A stretch of DNA of 64,000 bases from Spirochaetia bacterium (GTDB taxonomy: Bacteria; Spirochaetota; Leptospiria; Turneriellales; JAOUOS01): assembly GCA_029880265.1 (NCBI GenBank), contig JAOUOT010000002.1:271702-335701 (forward strand), written 5' to 3'. A program made the position numbers and the translations under genes. The notes beneath the pieces are model-generated. The model had not been told where the DNA came from and did no database searches. It saw only the letters and a program-made list of their open reading frames with translations. Positions 27,866 through 35,352 of the stretch are shown piece after piece (within the stretch, counting starts at the first letter, position 1; every line of letters begins with the position of its first letter).

Positions 27866-28794
27866 AAAGAACAGAAATTCAAAGAAAATTTGAAACTCTT
27901 CGCTTAAGCGTTACTTCAAGTTGCAATTTCTCATGCTTTTATTGCGCTCCTAAACAGACAAATCAATTGAAAAGCTTGCCTTCTTTAACCGCCGACGAAT
28001 ATTGTTCTCTTGTAAAAAAAATTCATGATATAAATAATTTAACGACCGTCAGAATCACCGGCGGCGAACCGTTATTATTTCAAGACATTGAAAAAATTAT
28101 AGGCAGTCTAAAAAACATGGGAATCAAAAAAGTTTCATTAACAACCAACGGCAGCAGACTAGGCGTCAAAGCGGAAAAATTAAAACACGCCGGTTTAGAT
28201 GAAATGAACATTTCTTTAGACGCCGTTGAAAATGAAAACTTTAAGAATATCTCAGGATATAATACTATTTCTCCCGTTCTCGAAGGAATACAAAAAACAA
28301 TCGAAGCGGGCATACCGGTCAAATTAAATTGCACAATTCTTAAAGGTTACAATGAAGATCAGATTCTTCCCGTATTAGACTATGCCGTTAAAAATAATAT
28401 TGTCGTTCGTTTTCTTGAGTTCATGAAAATGGGAATTTTATATTCGCGTCATACCGATTATTTTTATCCCGAAGTCGAAATTTTACGTACCATTGCCGAA
28501 AAATACCGGTTCTCGCCCATAGAGCGAAAAATATCTTCAACGGCCCGCTATTGGCGGCTTGAAAACGGTTTAAAATTCGGCATTATTGCCAATCACTCTA
28601 CCCCTTTTTGTCATGATTGTAACCGTCTAAGAATGGATTCTACGGGAAAAATTTACGGCTGTCTGAGCAATAATCAGGGATTTAACATTATAGACGAAAT
28701 AGACATTCAAAGTATTTTAAATTCGGCTTTATACCAAAAACAAAAAATAAATTTTACCGGCAGTTCTCTAATAATGAAATCAATAGGAGGATAA
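27862..28794 (+). CDS. moaA: GTP 3',8-cyclase MoaA
   Basis: 310-residue radical-SAM enzyme for the first step of Moco synthesis. The N-terminal cluster motif is SSCNFSCFYCAP (Cys21, Cys25, Cys28); TVRITGGEPLL is the SAM-binding strand. The C-terminal cluster is formed by FCHDCNRLRMDSTGKIYGCL. The protein ends with the catalytic di-glycine (KSIGG). It is slightly shorter than the usual 325-340 residues. moaD follows after 5 bp. Confidence 0.95.
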   Translation: MKRTEIQRKFETLRLSVTSSCNFSCFYCAPKQTNQLKSLPSLTADEYCSLVKKIHDINNLTTVRITGGEPLLFQDIEKIIGSLKNMGIKKVSLTTNGSRLGVKAEKLKHAGLDEMNISLDAVENENFKNISGYNTISPVLEGIQKTIEAGIPVKLNCTILKGYNEDQILPVLDYAVKNNIVVRFLEFMKMGILYSRHTDYFYPEVEILRTIAEKYRFSPIERKISSTARYWRLENGLKFGIIANHSTPFCHDCNRLRMDSTGKIYGCLSNNQGFNIIDEIDIQSILNSALYQKQKINFTGSSLIMKSIGG

Positions 28795-28799
28795 TTTTC

Positions 28800-29045
28800 A
28801 TGAAAATATCCGTAAATACATTTGGACAGCTAACAGATTTTTTTGAGCCAAAATTATCTTTAGAGATAAATGAAAACGCTCCTATTGGCGAAGTCTTCGA
28901 AAAACTGGTTGAAATAAATCCTCAAAGTAAAACTTTATTAGAAAACTGCCGTATTGCCGTAGACGACAATATAATACACGAAAAAGAATTTAATTTAAAA
29001 AATAATCAGGAGGTTTTTATCATGCCTCCTTTTAGCGGAGGTTAA
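28800..29045 (+). CDS. moaD: Molybdopterin synthase small subunit MoaD
   Basis: 81-residue ubiquitin-like sulfur carrier. The C-terminal Gly-Gly (MPPFSGG) is thiocarboxylated and donates sulfur to the pterin precursor. The beta-grasp pattern is visible (KISVNTFGQLTDFF ... QEVFIMPPF). It is translated together with its partner moaE, 1 bp downstream. No moeB-type activating enzyme is nearby. Confidence 0.9.
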   Translation: MKISVNTFGQLTDFFEPKLSLEINENAPIGEVFEKLVEINPQSKTLLENCRIAVDDNIIHEKEFNLKNNQEVFIMPPFSGG

Positions 29046-29046
29046 C

Positions 29047-29487
29047 ATGAGCCATCTTTCTGACAAACCCATTGTGCCGTCAAAATATATTGAGAACATG
29101 CATCATCCCAAAGCGGGCGCGATAGTTTTATTCAGCGGCGAATCGAGAAATCATAACGAGGGAAAAGCGGTAAAATATCTTGAATATGAGGCCCATGAAT
29201 CTCTTGCCAATAAAATCATTGACGAGATAATTGAAAGCGCCAAAAAAAAGTGGGAACTTCACGATGTTTTCTGCATGCATAGAACGGGCAAAGTCGACAT
29301 TTGCGAAAGCGCCGTTGTGATTATTACGCTATCGTCGCACAGAGACGAAGCATACGCCGCAAATCGGTACATCATAGACCGGTTAAAGCATGAAGCGCCA
29401 ATCTGGAAAAAAGAATATTTTGAAGACGGTTCCATTGAATGGAGCAAAGGCTGCGAACATGAACACAAAGAATCGGTGGACGCTTAA
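29047..29487 (+). CDS. moaE: Molybdopterin synthase catalytic subunit MoaE
   Basis: 146 residues. Typical MoaE strands and active-site region are visible: GAIVLFSGESRNHNEGKAV, LEYEAHESLANKII, MHRTGKVDICESAVVI and HEAPIWKKEYFEDG, whose lysines line the active site. With MoaD it converts cyclic pyranopterin monophosphate to molybdopterin. Length and position in the operon are as expected. Confidence 0.94.
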   Translation: MSHLSDKPIVPSKYIENMHHPKAGAIVLFSGESRNHNEGKAVKYLEYEAHESLANKIIDEIIESAKKKWELHDVFCMHRTGKVDICESAVVIITLSSHRDEAYAANRYIIDRLKHEAPIWKKEYFEDGSIEWSKGCEHEHKESVDA

Positions 29488-29514
29488 TCTGTTTTATCTT
29501 TTTTCATTATTTTC

Positions 29515-30090
29515 ATGATTGGCGTTGTTTTATGCGGCGGATTAAGCAGCCGAATGGGCACAGACAAGGGCCTTATTCACGATTCTTCTGAAAATAAAAT
29601 CTGGTCGCAAATAGCCAAAGAAAAGCTCTCTTCTCTTTGTTCAAAAACCTATCTTTCAATCAACCAAAACCAGTTCTCTTCTTATTCAGAATATTTCAAT
29701 AAAGATGAGTTAATTATCGATTCTAACGCTCTAAAAGACATTGCCGGCCCTATAAAAGGATTATTGACTTTCTACCTGACCTTTCCTAAAGAAGATATTT
29801 TTTTTCTCGCCTGTGACATTGTCAATATCTCTTCACAAACATTGAAGACTCTATATGAAAATTATTGTAAACAAAAAGAAGAATACAAAATCTTTTGCGT
29901 TCAAACAGAGTCTCATTTAGAGCCTTTATGCGCCATTTACGCTTCTGAAAGCCTTTCTGTGATTCGTAAAAATTTATCGAATGATTTTTCGCTTCAAAAG
30001 CAAATTAAAAAACAAAAATATTTTTCTCTAAACAATTCTTATTTTAATGAAAATGAATTAAAAAATTTCAATTATCCTCAAGAGCCATAA
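29515..30090 (+). CDS. mobA: Molybdenum cofactor guanylyltransferase MobA
   Basis: 191 residues. The nucleotidyltransferase signature VVLCGGLSSRMGTDKGL is at the N-terminus; IAGPIKGLLTF and FFLACDIVNIS are the expected later motifs, with the metal-binding Asp in ACD. It links GMP to Moco, implying bis-MGD enzymes of the DMSO-reductase family elsewhere in the genome. It is the last gene of the operon, 27 bp after moaE. Confidence 0.88.
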   Translation: MIGVVLCGGLSSRMGTDKGLIHDSSENKIWSQIAKEKLSSLCSKTYLSINQNQFSSYSEYFNKDELIIDSNALKDIAGPIKGLLTFYLTFPKEDIFFLACDIVNISSQTLKTLYENYCKQKEEYKIFCVQTESHLEPLCAIYASESLSVIRKNLSNDFSLQKQIKKQKYFSLNNSYFNENELKNFNYPQEP

Positions 30091-30286
30091 CCGCTTCTAG
30101 GTTGTATAAAAGGGCCGTCTCGATAAAATTTATACGCCGCTCATTCAGTAAGACTAGCTTTTTTATTTGAAAAAAAGCCATTTTTGTATCGCAATCTAAA
30201 ATAGCCGCAGGCCAATGCGGCGTATAAATCACTCGACGACCTTGTTCGCGACAACCCTTAGCATAAAGATGAATGACAAGATAAGC

Positions 30287-30369
30287 CCTGTGATTAGGAT
30301 TCGAATCCTCTGCTCAGGCTCGAATCCTCTTCCAAATAAAAAACCCCGCGATGCGGGGTTTTTTGATTC
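30287..30369. repeat. 83-bp direct repeat, copy A, with terminator
   Basis: This copy and 30423-30505 are 83 bp each and differ at four positions. Each carries a segment resembling a tRNA T-arm and 3' end (GCTCGAATCCTCTTCCA here) followed by a terminator hairpin. No complete tRNA is formed, so this looks like debris of a duplicated tRNA 3' region. Confidence 0.85.
30338..30364. terminator. Rho-independent terminator, copy A (bidirectional)
   Basis: Perfect 12-bp stem AAAAAACCCCGC/GCGGGGTTTTTT with a GAT loop and flanking A/T runs; works as a terminator on either strand. It is the second of two identical hairpins downstream of the tRNA-Ser genes, and would also stop transcripts coming from mobA. 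Confidence 0.85.
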
Positions 30370-30422
30370 TTAAGAGGGAGGCCGCTTCTTTGCCCTCACG
30401 GCAATCGCGGCATACATCACAT

Positions 30423-30505
30423 CCTGTGATTAGGATTCAAACCCTCTGCTCGGGTTCGAATCCTCTTCCAAATAAAAAACCCCGCGATGCGGGGTTTTTT
30501 GATTC
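30423..30505. repeat. 83-bp direct repeat, copy B, with terminator
   Basis: Second copy of the unit at 30287-30369, 136 bp further on. Its right end abuts the 3' end of tRNA-Ser(GCT). It has the cleaner T-arm-like stretch GGGTTCGAATCCTCTTCCA on the plus strand. Confidence 0.85.
30474..30500. terminator. Rho-independent terminator, copy B, behind tRNA-Ser(GCT)
   Basis: Identical hairpin AAAAAACCCCGC-GAT-GCGGGGTTTTTT, starting 4 bp past the 3' end of tRNA-Ser(GCT) on the minus strand. It is the natural end of the tRNA-Ser transcript. Confidence 0.9.
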
Positions 30506-30594
30506 GGAGAGGGAGGGATTCGAACCCTCGGTTCAGGTGGTACCCAAACGACGGTTTAGCAAACCGCTCCTTTCGGCCTCTCAGGCACCTCTCC
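30505..30594 (-). tRNA. tRNA-Ser (anticodon GCT)
   Basis: 90-nt class II tRNA. Acceptor stem GGAGAGG/CCTCTCC, discriminator G. The anticodon stem-loop GCGGTTTGCTAAACCG gives GCT, reading AGC/AGU serine codons. A long variable arm (TTTGGGTACCACCTGAACC) and T-arm with GTTCGAATC are present. CCA is not encoded. Confidence 0.97.
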
Positions 30595-30694
30595 TTATTT
30601 TTTCAACAGAGAGGCGCCTGTACTTACGTTGCAGGCACCTCTCCTTATTTTTTCAACAGAGAGGCGCCTGTACTTACGTTGCAGGCACCTCTCC
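30595..30694 (-). repeat. Two tandem 50-bp hairpin units built from the 5' end of tRNA-Ser(GCT)
   Basis: Two identical 50-bp units (30595-30644, 30645-30694) lie directly upstream of tRNA-Ser(GCT). On the minus strand each starts with the tRNA's own first 13 bases, GGAGAGGTGCCTG, then loop CAACGTAAGTA, then CAGGCGCCTCTC and the spacer TGTTGAAAAAATAA. The first and third parts form a 12-bp stem with one G-U pair. Each hairpin therefore mimics and could compete with the 5' strand of the tRNA. Confidence 0.9.
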
Positions 30695-30700
30695 TTTAAT

Positions 30701-30761
30701 ATTGTTATTGAGTTTGTCTTGCGTGTCGCTTTGCGACACGCAAGACAAACTCAATAACAAT
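30701..30761. repeat. 29-bp perfect inverted repeat between the two tRNA-Ser genes
   Basis: Arms 30701-30729 and 30733-30761 are exact reverse complements over 29 bp around a TTT loop. The lower part is GC-richer (CTTGCGTGTCGC) but there is no T run at its end, so a simple terminator is not a full explanation. It may be an RNase III or processing hairpin in the tRNA precursor. Confidence 0.93.
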
Positions 30762-30769
30762 AACAAATT

Positions 30770-30854
30770 CGGAAGAGGTAGGATTCGAACCCACGGACCC
30801 TTGCAGGTCTACGGTTTTCAAGACCGTCGCCTTCGACCACTCGGCCACTCTTCC
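30770..30854 (-). tRNA. tRNA-Ser (anticodon TGA)
   Basis: 85-nt class II tRNA. Acceptor GGAAGAG/CTCTTCC, discriminator G; anticodon stem ACGGT/ACCGT with loop CTTGAAA gives TGA, reading UCA serine codons. A variable arm (AGACCTGCAAGGGTCC) and T-arm GTGGGTTCGAATCC are present. No encoded CCA. It is the first tRNA of the minus-strand tRNA-Ser operon. Confidence 0.97.
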
Positions 30855-30855
30855 C

Positions 30856-30906
30856 TTATTTTTTCATAGGAAGAGTGGCCGAAGCTTACGCTAACGTCAC
30901 TCTTCC
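30856..30906 (-). repeat. Hairpin leader unit derived from the 5' end of tRNA-Ser(TGA)
   Basis: Same design as the units before the other tRNA-Ser but with this tRNA's sequence. On the minus strand GGAAGAGTG, a loop containing ACGTTAGCGTAAG, then CACTCTTCC (arms 30898-30906 and 30869-30877), followed by TATGAAAAAATAA before the tRNA. Sequence differs from the other units but tracks its own tRNA, which argues for tRNA-templated formation. Confidence 0.88.
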
Positions 30907-30918
30907 TATATAAAACGG

Positions 30919-30948
30919 AACATAATGAATCATGAAACAGACCGTCAA
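30919..30948 (-). promoter_or_regulatory. Sigma-70-type promoter of the tRNA-Ser operon
   Basis: TTGACG (30943-30948) and TATGTT (30919-30924) separated by 18 bp on the minus strand. A start about 7 bp downstream would fall at the edge of the first tRNA-mimic hairpin, so the transcript would begin with that hairpin. Confidence 0.55.
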
Positions 30949-31043
30949 CATAATTCTTTTTTAGCTTGAGATTCTAACTCAAAAAAAAAAAATGTTCGTT
31001 AATATCAATATACTGTTGATAAAATTTTTTATAAACAAGCTAT

Positions 31044-31967
31044 ATGAATAATAATTTCAATAACACTCAATATAAGCCAAAAGTTCTTCTTGTTGACCCG
31101 AATATTGCGTTGTATGAAATTATATCTGAATTGTTATCTGAAAAAATGCATGTCAATTACGCTCCATCTGCAAAAGAAGCTTTAATATTAAATAAAAAAG
31201 AAAATTTTGATCTTCTTATATCTGAGATTGAGCTACCCGACGAAGACGCTTTAGATTTTATAAAAATAATTAAAGAAAATTCGCCAAATATTATGGTAGT
31301 CGTAACAACCGAAAAAGCTACCGTTGAGAAAGCGGTTTCGGCGGTTAGATTGGGCACGCTTGACTTCATACAAAAACCGTTCACAATCGAAGAATTAGCC
31401 GTCTTGATCGATAGATTTTTCGCGCTTACATCTAATAAACAATCAGATTACGATTTGCTTGCAAATCTTCTTGAAGAGAAAAGAATGTTTATATTGCCTA
31501 CGAAATTAGATATGGTAAATACATTTGTTAATGAAATCATAGATGTCGTAAAGCGCTTAAGTAATATGGATAAAAAAACCACGCTCGGCATGAGACTTGC
31601 CATTTATGAAATGATCTTTAACGCGATGGAACATGGTAATCTTGGTATAACATACGAAGAAAAAAAAGAACTCTTAGAGACCCAGCCTAATTATCTTGAA
31701 TATCTAAAGAAGAGAGCGCTTGAGCCCCAATATAAAGATAAAAAAGTAATATTTACTTATATTTATGAAAAGAATAAAATATCTTTTATCATCGAAGACG
31801 AAGGAACCGGCTTTGACGTATCGACAATTCCTTCTCTAAAAGAAGAGCTAAATGACGGACTGCACGGCAGAGGGATATTTTTATCAAAAGTTAATATGAC
31901 GAATATTGAATATAATGAAAAAGGAAATAAGGTTACGATCACAAAAATATTGCCTTCGACGCCCTAA
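31044..31967 (+). CDS. Response regulator-like protein with receiver domain and anti-sigma-type ATPase domain
   Basis: 307 residues. Residues 12-125 have a receiver fold (KVLLVDPN ... TLDFIQKPF), with the conserved Thr (88/89) and Lys111 in place. The phosphoacceptor Asp is replaced by Glu61 (ISEIELPD), and only one acid (Asp18) of the usual Asp pair remains. Residues about 185-300 are an HATPase_c_2 (RsbW/SpoIIAB-like) domain with an N-box EMIFNAMEHGNLG and DEGTGFDVS. This suggests a phosphorylation-independent or constitutively active receiver controlling a serine kinase or anti-sigma activity. It is monocistronic; the convergent gene begins 12 bp on. Confidence 0.85.
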   Translation: MNNNFNNTQYKPKVLLVDPNIALYEIISELLSEKMHVNYAPSAKEALILNKKENFDLLISEIELPDEDALDFIKIIKENSPNIMVVVTTEKATVEKAVSAVRLGTLDFIQKPFTIEELAVLIDRFFALTSNKQSDYDLLANLLEEKRMFILPTKLDMVNTFVNEIIDVVKRLSNMDKKTTLGMRLAIYEMIFNAMEHGNLGITYEEKKELLETQPNYLEYLKKRALEPQYKDKKVIFTYIYEKNKISFIIEDEGTGFDVSTIPSLKEELNDGLHGRGIFLSKVNMTNIEYNEKGNKVTITKILPSTP

Positions 31968-31978
31968 AACCCAGAAAA

Positions 31979-32803
31979 TCACTCATAATTAAAAAAAAAA
32001 TCTCCTATCTCGCCCGTAAAAATCATGGCAATTCCCCGGTTATTATTAACGCCAATTAGATATTTTATTTTATCAGTTTGTGACGTTAAAACTTCAATGT
32101 TATAATTTTTTTTATTATTTTTTATTTTTTCTTTGTTCCATGAGAGTTTTTTATCGAGAGAGGCTCTGTTTATCCAGATATTTATATATTCTTTATTGTT
32201 TATATTTTCTTTTTTTTCAAAAACCTCTAAATGAATTTTTGCCGCCGATTTTTCTGTTTTATAATGATAATAAAATACCTTTGATTTCATATTGCTTCTT
32301 GTCTTTTTCGGTTGAATTTGAAATTTAATTTTTGAAACCAAAAAAAATCCGAAGATTTTTTCTTCAAAATAGTATTGATTATCTTTGTAATTTAAAGCGT
32401 ATCTCGCCTCGTCTTTTATTTTTTGCCACATCGTATAATTTTCCTCTTTAATAATTTTTTCTTTATCGGCGGCTTTTTGTTTATATTTTTGACATGATAT
32501 ACGAACCTGTGTTTTTTCAGATTCGCATAATACATTATAAATCGAGTTTAAGATATTCGCCGCAGAAGCGTATTCGGCTTTATTAATTCTTCTCTGAAAT
32601 ATTTCAAAAGCCAGCGGCATATTTTTTGCCGATACAAAAAAACTGTCGTCAATAAAGTTCTCGTCTATCTCAACTTCATTTTTTTCGTTCAACCTGTAAG
32701 GAATGCCGTTTACAGATTCCTGATAAGGGAAATAATATTTTATTGAAAATAAATAAGAGCTTTGAGATAAAACTAAAAAAAAAACGACTTTTTTAATAAT
32801 CAA
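31979..32803 (-). CDS. Secreted protein of unknown function
   Basis: 274 residues with an N-terminal signal peptide (KKVVFFLVLSQSSYLF) and no other membrane segment, so probably periplasmic or surface-exposed. Lys-rich; a helical stretch near residues 65-125 contains two Cys (CESEKTQVRISCQKY) that could form a disulfide. The last 130 residues look like beta strands. The start overlaps the 3' end of the beta-barrel gene by 11 bp, indicating coupled expression. No family recognised. Confidence 0.6.
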   Translation of the reverse strand: MIIKKVVFFLVLSQSSYLFSIKYYFPYQESVNGIPYRLNEKNEVEIDENFIDDSFFVSAKNMPLAFEIFQRRINKAEYASAANILNSIYNVLCESEKTQVRISCQKYKQKAADKEKIIKEENYTMWQKIKDEARYALNYKDNQYYFEEKIFGFFLVSKIKFQIQPKKTRSNMKSKVFYYHYKTEKSAAKIHLEVFEKKENINNKEYINIWINRASLDKKLSWNKEKIKNNKKNYNIEVLTSQTDKIKYLIGVNNNRGIAMIFTGEIGDFFFNYE

Positions 32804-34136
32804 CTCTGCCGCCTAAGAGAAATTCATACACGGGTCTTTTATTGGCGCTTTGCGAATAAAATGTATAAGCCTTTTGCGGCAAGAATACGGCAAGAGAAGA
32901 AAATAATTTTGTATTTTCATACAATTCGTATTTTACGTAAAAATTCGCTTCATCGCCGAGATAACTATCTTTCTGAGCGTCAAATGAAATAACTTTTCGA
33001 ATAGTTCTGTAATGCACATATTTTAATTCAGCCGACAAACCGCTTATAATAGAAAATTTAATATTTAATCCCTGGCCGTAAATACCATGCATGGCGCCTC
33101 CTGAAAACGATATGCCCCCGTTATTATCGATAAAAATAAACGAAAAACCATGCGAGGGCCTAATCGATTGAAAAGATTTTTCGGCTTTCAGATCATTGGG
33201 ACTTCCCGTTGCCCCTTTTTGTAATAAAGATATTTCGACCGATTTCAGCTGAAGGCCCAATAAGATATCCCAGAGTCCCGCGTTTACAAACATATTTTCT
33301 GAAGCGTTTTTATTTGTTCTTCCCCAATTATATATCAAGTTAAAATCGGCGAATAACTTTCCTGAAAATATTTCTTGCCTTATTCCTGCCCAATGAAGTC
33401 TGCCCGTGTCGGGCTCTTTGAGGCTATCCATATCTTTTTCATATGTATAATAAAATTCTGTTTTTATATCTTCGCTTACCTTTATTTTGCCGCCTGCAAT
33501 ATAAATATCGTTGTCATTATAATTATTGCCTCCGAACCCTTTGCCTAAATCTTCTTTTGAATTATCATAGGCTTTCATCCATGAAAAATATGTTCTTAAT
33601 AACCCTTTAAAAAAATCATATCTGAAACGAATGCCTGCCCCGTCTGTAGCGATAATATGCCCGCCCGGCAGGCTAAAAGGCATAAGCCCTATTTTTGTCT
33701 CAAAATTTGAATTCGGCTTCAATAAAAAATATACATTTCTTGTTTTAAGGTTGAATCCCGCCTTGCCGATTGAACCCCCCATGGTTTCAACCGAATCGCT
33801 CGAATCTAGCCCAAAAACGGTAAAAATATCAAATACCGAATGAATTTCGGTACTCTCGTTCACTTTAAGCGACAAACGGTTTCTAAAAAACAAATCTTGA
33901 TAGGTTACTTTTTTTTGTTCGGAAGTTGCGGGAAAATCTCCTATGGCGGTTTTACTTTGAAAGTGCCATATTCTTGTTCGCAAAAATCCGCTTAGACTTA
34001 AATTTTTCAGATTTTCGTCAATTTCTGCCTGGTTTTCATATGCATTTAAGGGAACAATAAAGAAAAATAAAAACAATAATACCGCTAATTTATTATGGGC
34101 CGCTGAAAAAACTGAATTATTTTTAATATAAATCAT
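32793..34136 (-). CDS. Outer-membrane beta-barrel protein (porin-like)
   Basis: 447 residues: a signal peptide (LAVLLFLFFFIVPLNAY), then a pattern of alternating hydrophobic/polar strands with many Tyr, Phe, Gly and Asn, typical of a barrel. An early strand is LSLSGFLRTRIWHFQSK; the end is VYEFLLGGRVDY with a terminal aromatic, the outer-membrane insertion signal. Function is probably a channel or surface protein; substrate unknown. It sits between a solute-binding protein gene (31 bp upstream) and a secreted protein gene. Confidence 0.72.
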   Translation of the reverse strand: MIYIKNNSVFSAAHNKLAVLLFLFFFIVPLNAYENQAEIDENLKNLSLSGFLRTRIWHFQSKTAIGDFPATSEQKKVTYQDLFFRNRLSLKVNESTEIHSVFDIFTVFGLDSSDSVETMGGSIGKAGFNLKTRNVYFLLKPNSNFETKIGLMPFSLPGGHIIATDGAGIRFRYDFFKGLLRTYFSWMKAYDNSKEDLGKGFGGNNYNDNDIYIAGGKIKVSEDIKTEFYYTYEKDMDSLKEPDTGRLHWAGIRQEIFSGKLFADFNLIYNWGRTNKNASENMFVNAGLWDILLGLQLKSVEISLLQKGATGSPNDLKAEKSFQSIRPSHGFSFIFIDNNGGISFSGGAMHGIYGQGLNIKFSIISGLSAELKYVHYRTIRKVISFDAQKDSYLGDEANFYVKYELYENTKLFSSLAVFLPQKAYTFYSQSANKRPVYEFLLGGRVDY

Positions 34137-34167
34137 ATATATATTTCTTTTAACTTTATTGTTTTTG

Positions 34168-35001
34168 TTAATATTTTAAAAACCATTTATCAATTTCTTT
34201 TTTTCGTATTATTTCGTTTATCCATAAATCTATTTGATTTTTCAAAATCGTATCGCCAAAAGGAATTCCCGCGCAAATCTTCTCTGTTCTTTTACCGCCC
34301 TTTAATATTGCGTATCCGTTTTTCCATTGGGAATTCTTTTTTATCGTATATTCTAAAAACAGCGAATCATGAATAAAACCATGGGCGCTGCCCGAAAAAA
34401 CAGCCTCAAAACCTTCTTTGTTTGAATTTACCACAATGACTTTATGCTTATCAAATTCAGAACGAATAAGGCTCTGATAAGCGCTGCCCTCTTTTACGGC
34501 GAAAGTAAATGCGGCCAGTTTTTTAATATCCCAAATTGTTTTATAAGGAATCTCTTCAAATTCTTCTCCGAATTTAGTTTTAGGCAGTCTTCTTTTGTTT
34601 ACAAAAACAGCCGGAGTGATAGACAAGTACGGTTCTGAAAACCAGATTTTTTTGCCTCTCTCAAGATTTCTTGACATACCGCCGAGTATAACATCGACTT
34701 TATTTGTTTCAATGGCCGATGTATACTCTTTAACAGAAAGCGGCACAATTTCTGTATTTACGCCAAGAAATTCAGCCAAAGAAGAGGCCATATCTATTTC
34801 TATGCCGATATTTTTTCCCTCTTTTTCAAATTTCAAAGGAGGATAATCAACCGACATTCCTATTCTAATTTTTTGGTTTTTCAATATTTGAAAATAACGA
34901 CTCTCTTTTATCTGCCCGTCTAAAGCAAACGTTGCAAGTATAAAGAGAAGCCAAAGACCATAGAGTTTTCTGCTTCTATATTTTTTATTAATATTTTTCA
35001 T
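34168..35001 (-). CDS. Orphan periplasmic solute-binding protein (SBP family 3)
   Basis: 277 residues with a signal peptide and the family 3 (polar amino acid type) pattern: RIGMSVDYPPLKFEKEGK, GIEIDMASSLAEFLG, NKVDVILGGMSRNLERGKKI, FSEPYL, and FAVKEGSAYQSL. It binds a small amino-acid-like ligand in the periplasm. No ABC permease or ATPase is near; instead it precedes a porin-like gene, so it may work with a distant transporter or as a sensor or enzyme of this fold. Confidence 0.85.
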   Translation of the reverse strand: MKNINKKYRSRKLYGLWLLFILATFALDGQIKESRYFQILKNQKIRIGMSVDYPPLKFEKEGKNIGIEIDMASSLAEFLGVNTEIVPLSVKEYTSAIETNKVDVILGGMSRNLERGKKIWFSEPYLSITPAVFVNKRRLPKTKFGEEFEEIPYKTIWDIKKLAAFTFAVKEGSAYQSLIRSEFDKHKVIVVNSNKEGFEAVFSGSAHGFIHDSLFLEYTIKKNSQWKNGYAILKGGKRTEKICAGIPFGDTILKNQIDLWINEIIRKKEIDKWFLKY

Positions 35002-35352
35002 TATAAATTATCATAGCGACTTTCTTGATTAGAGCTCTGACGTCAAGTTTTCATATATTTTTTGATAAAAACATTTTTACTATAATAGATTCCCATATTT
35101 GTAAAAATTCTTATTAAAAGCCCTACTTTTACCGATATCTTTCTGCAAAATGATAAAATTTTATTTTACAGAACATGTCGCATTTGTTTTTTGGGTACAA
35201 ATAAAGAATTTCAATTAAATTCTTCATTTTTTTCTATTCCTTACTTTTCAAAAAGTAACCAAATTAAAACGGGCCGGTTATAAATTTGCCGGCTCGTTTT
35301 AATATTTTGTTTTTCAGGTTTAGACGCTGCGGTCGGCAAACAGGCAGTTTAA
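35002..35352. other. Non-coding gap between the SBP gene and the SDR gene
   Basis: 351 bp, very AT-rich, no plausible reading frame. It contains an 18-bp palindrome TTACTTTT-CA-AAAAGTAA (35241-35258) and the strong terminator listed separately. The part next to the SBP gene should hold its promoter, but I see no convincing hexamer pair. Confidence 0.6.
35263..35303 (-). terminator. Rho-independent terminator behind the SDR gene
   Basis: Fifteen-base arms ATTAAAACGGGCCGG and CCGGCTCGTTTTAAT pair throughout (one G-U) around an 11-base loop, with A and T runs built into the stem. It lies 50 bp past the SDR stop codon on the minus strand and could act in both directions. Confidence 0.8.

Noticed and set aside
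30351..30869. Long plus-strand frame across the tRNA-Ser region
   Set aside because: It reads the antisense of two tRNAs and their repeats (REGFEPS- and IRTHGPL-type translations are the classical tRNA artefact).
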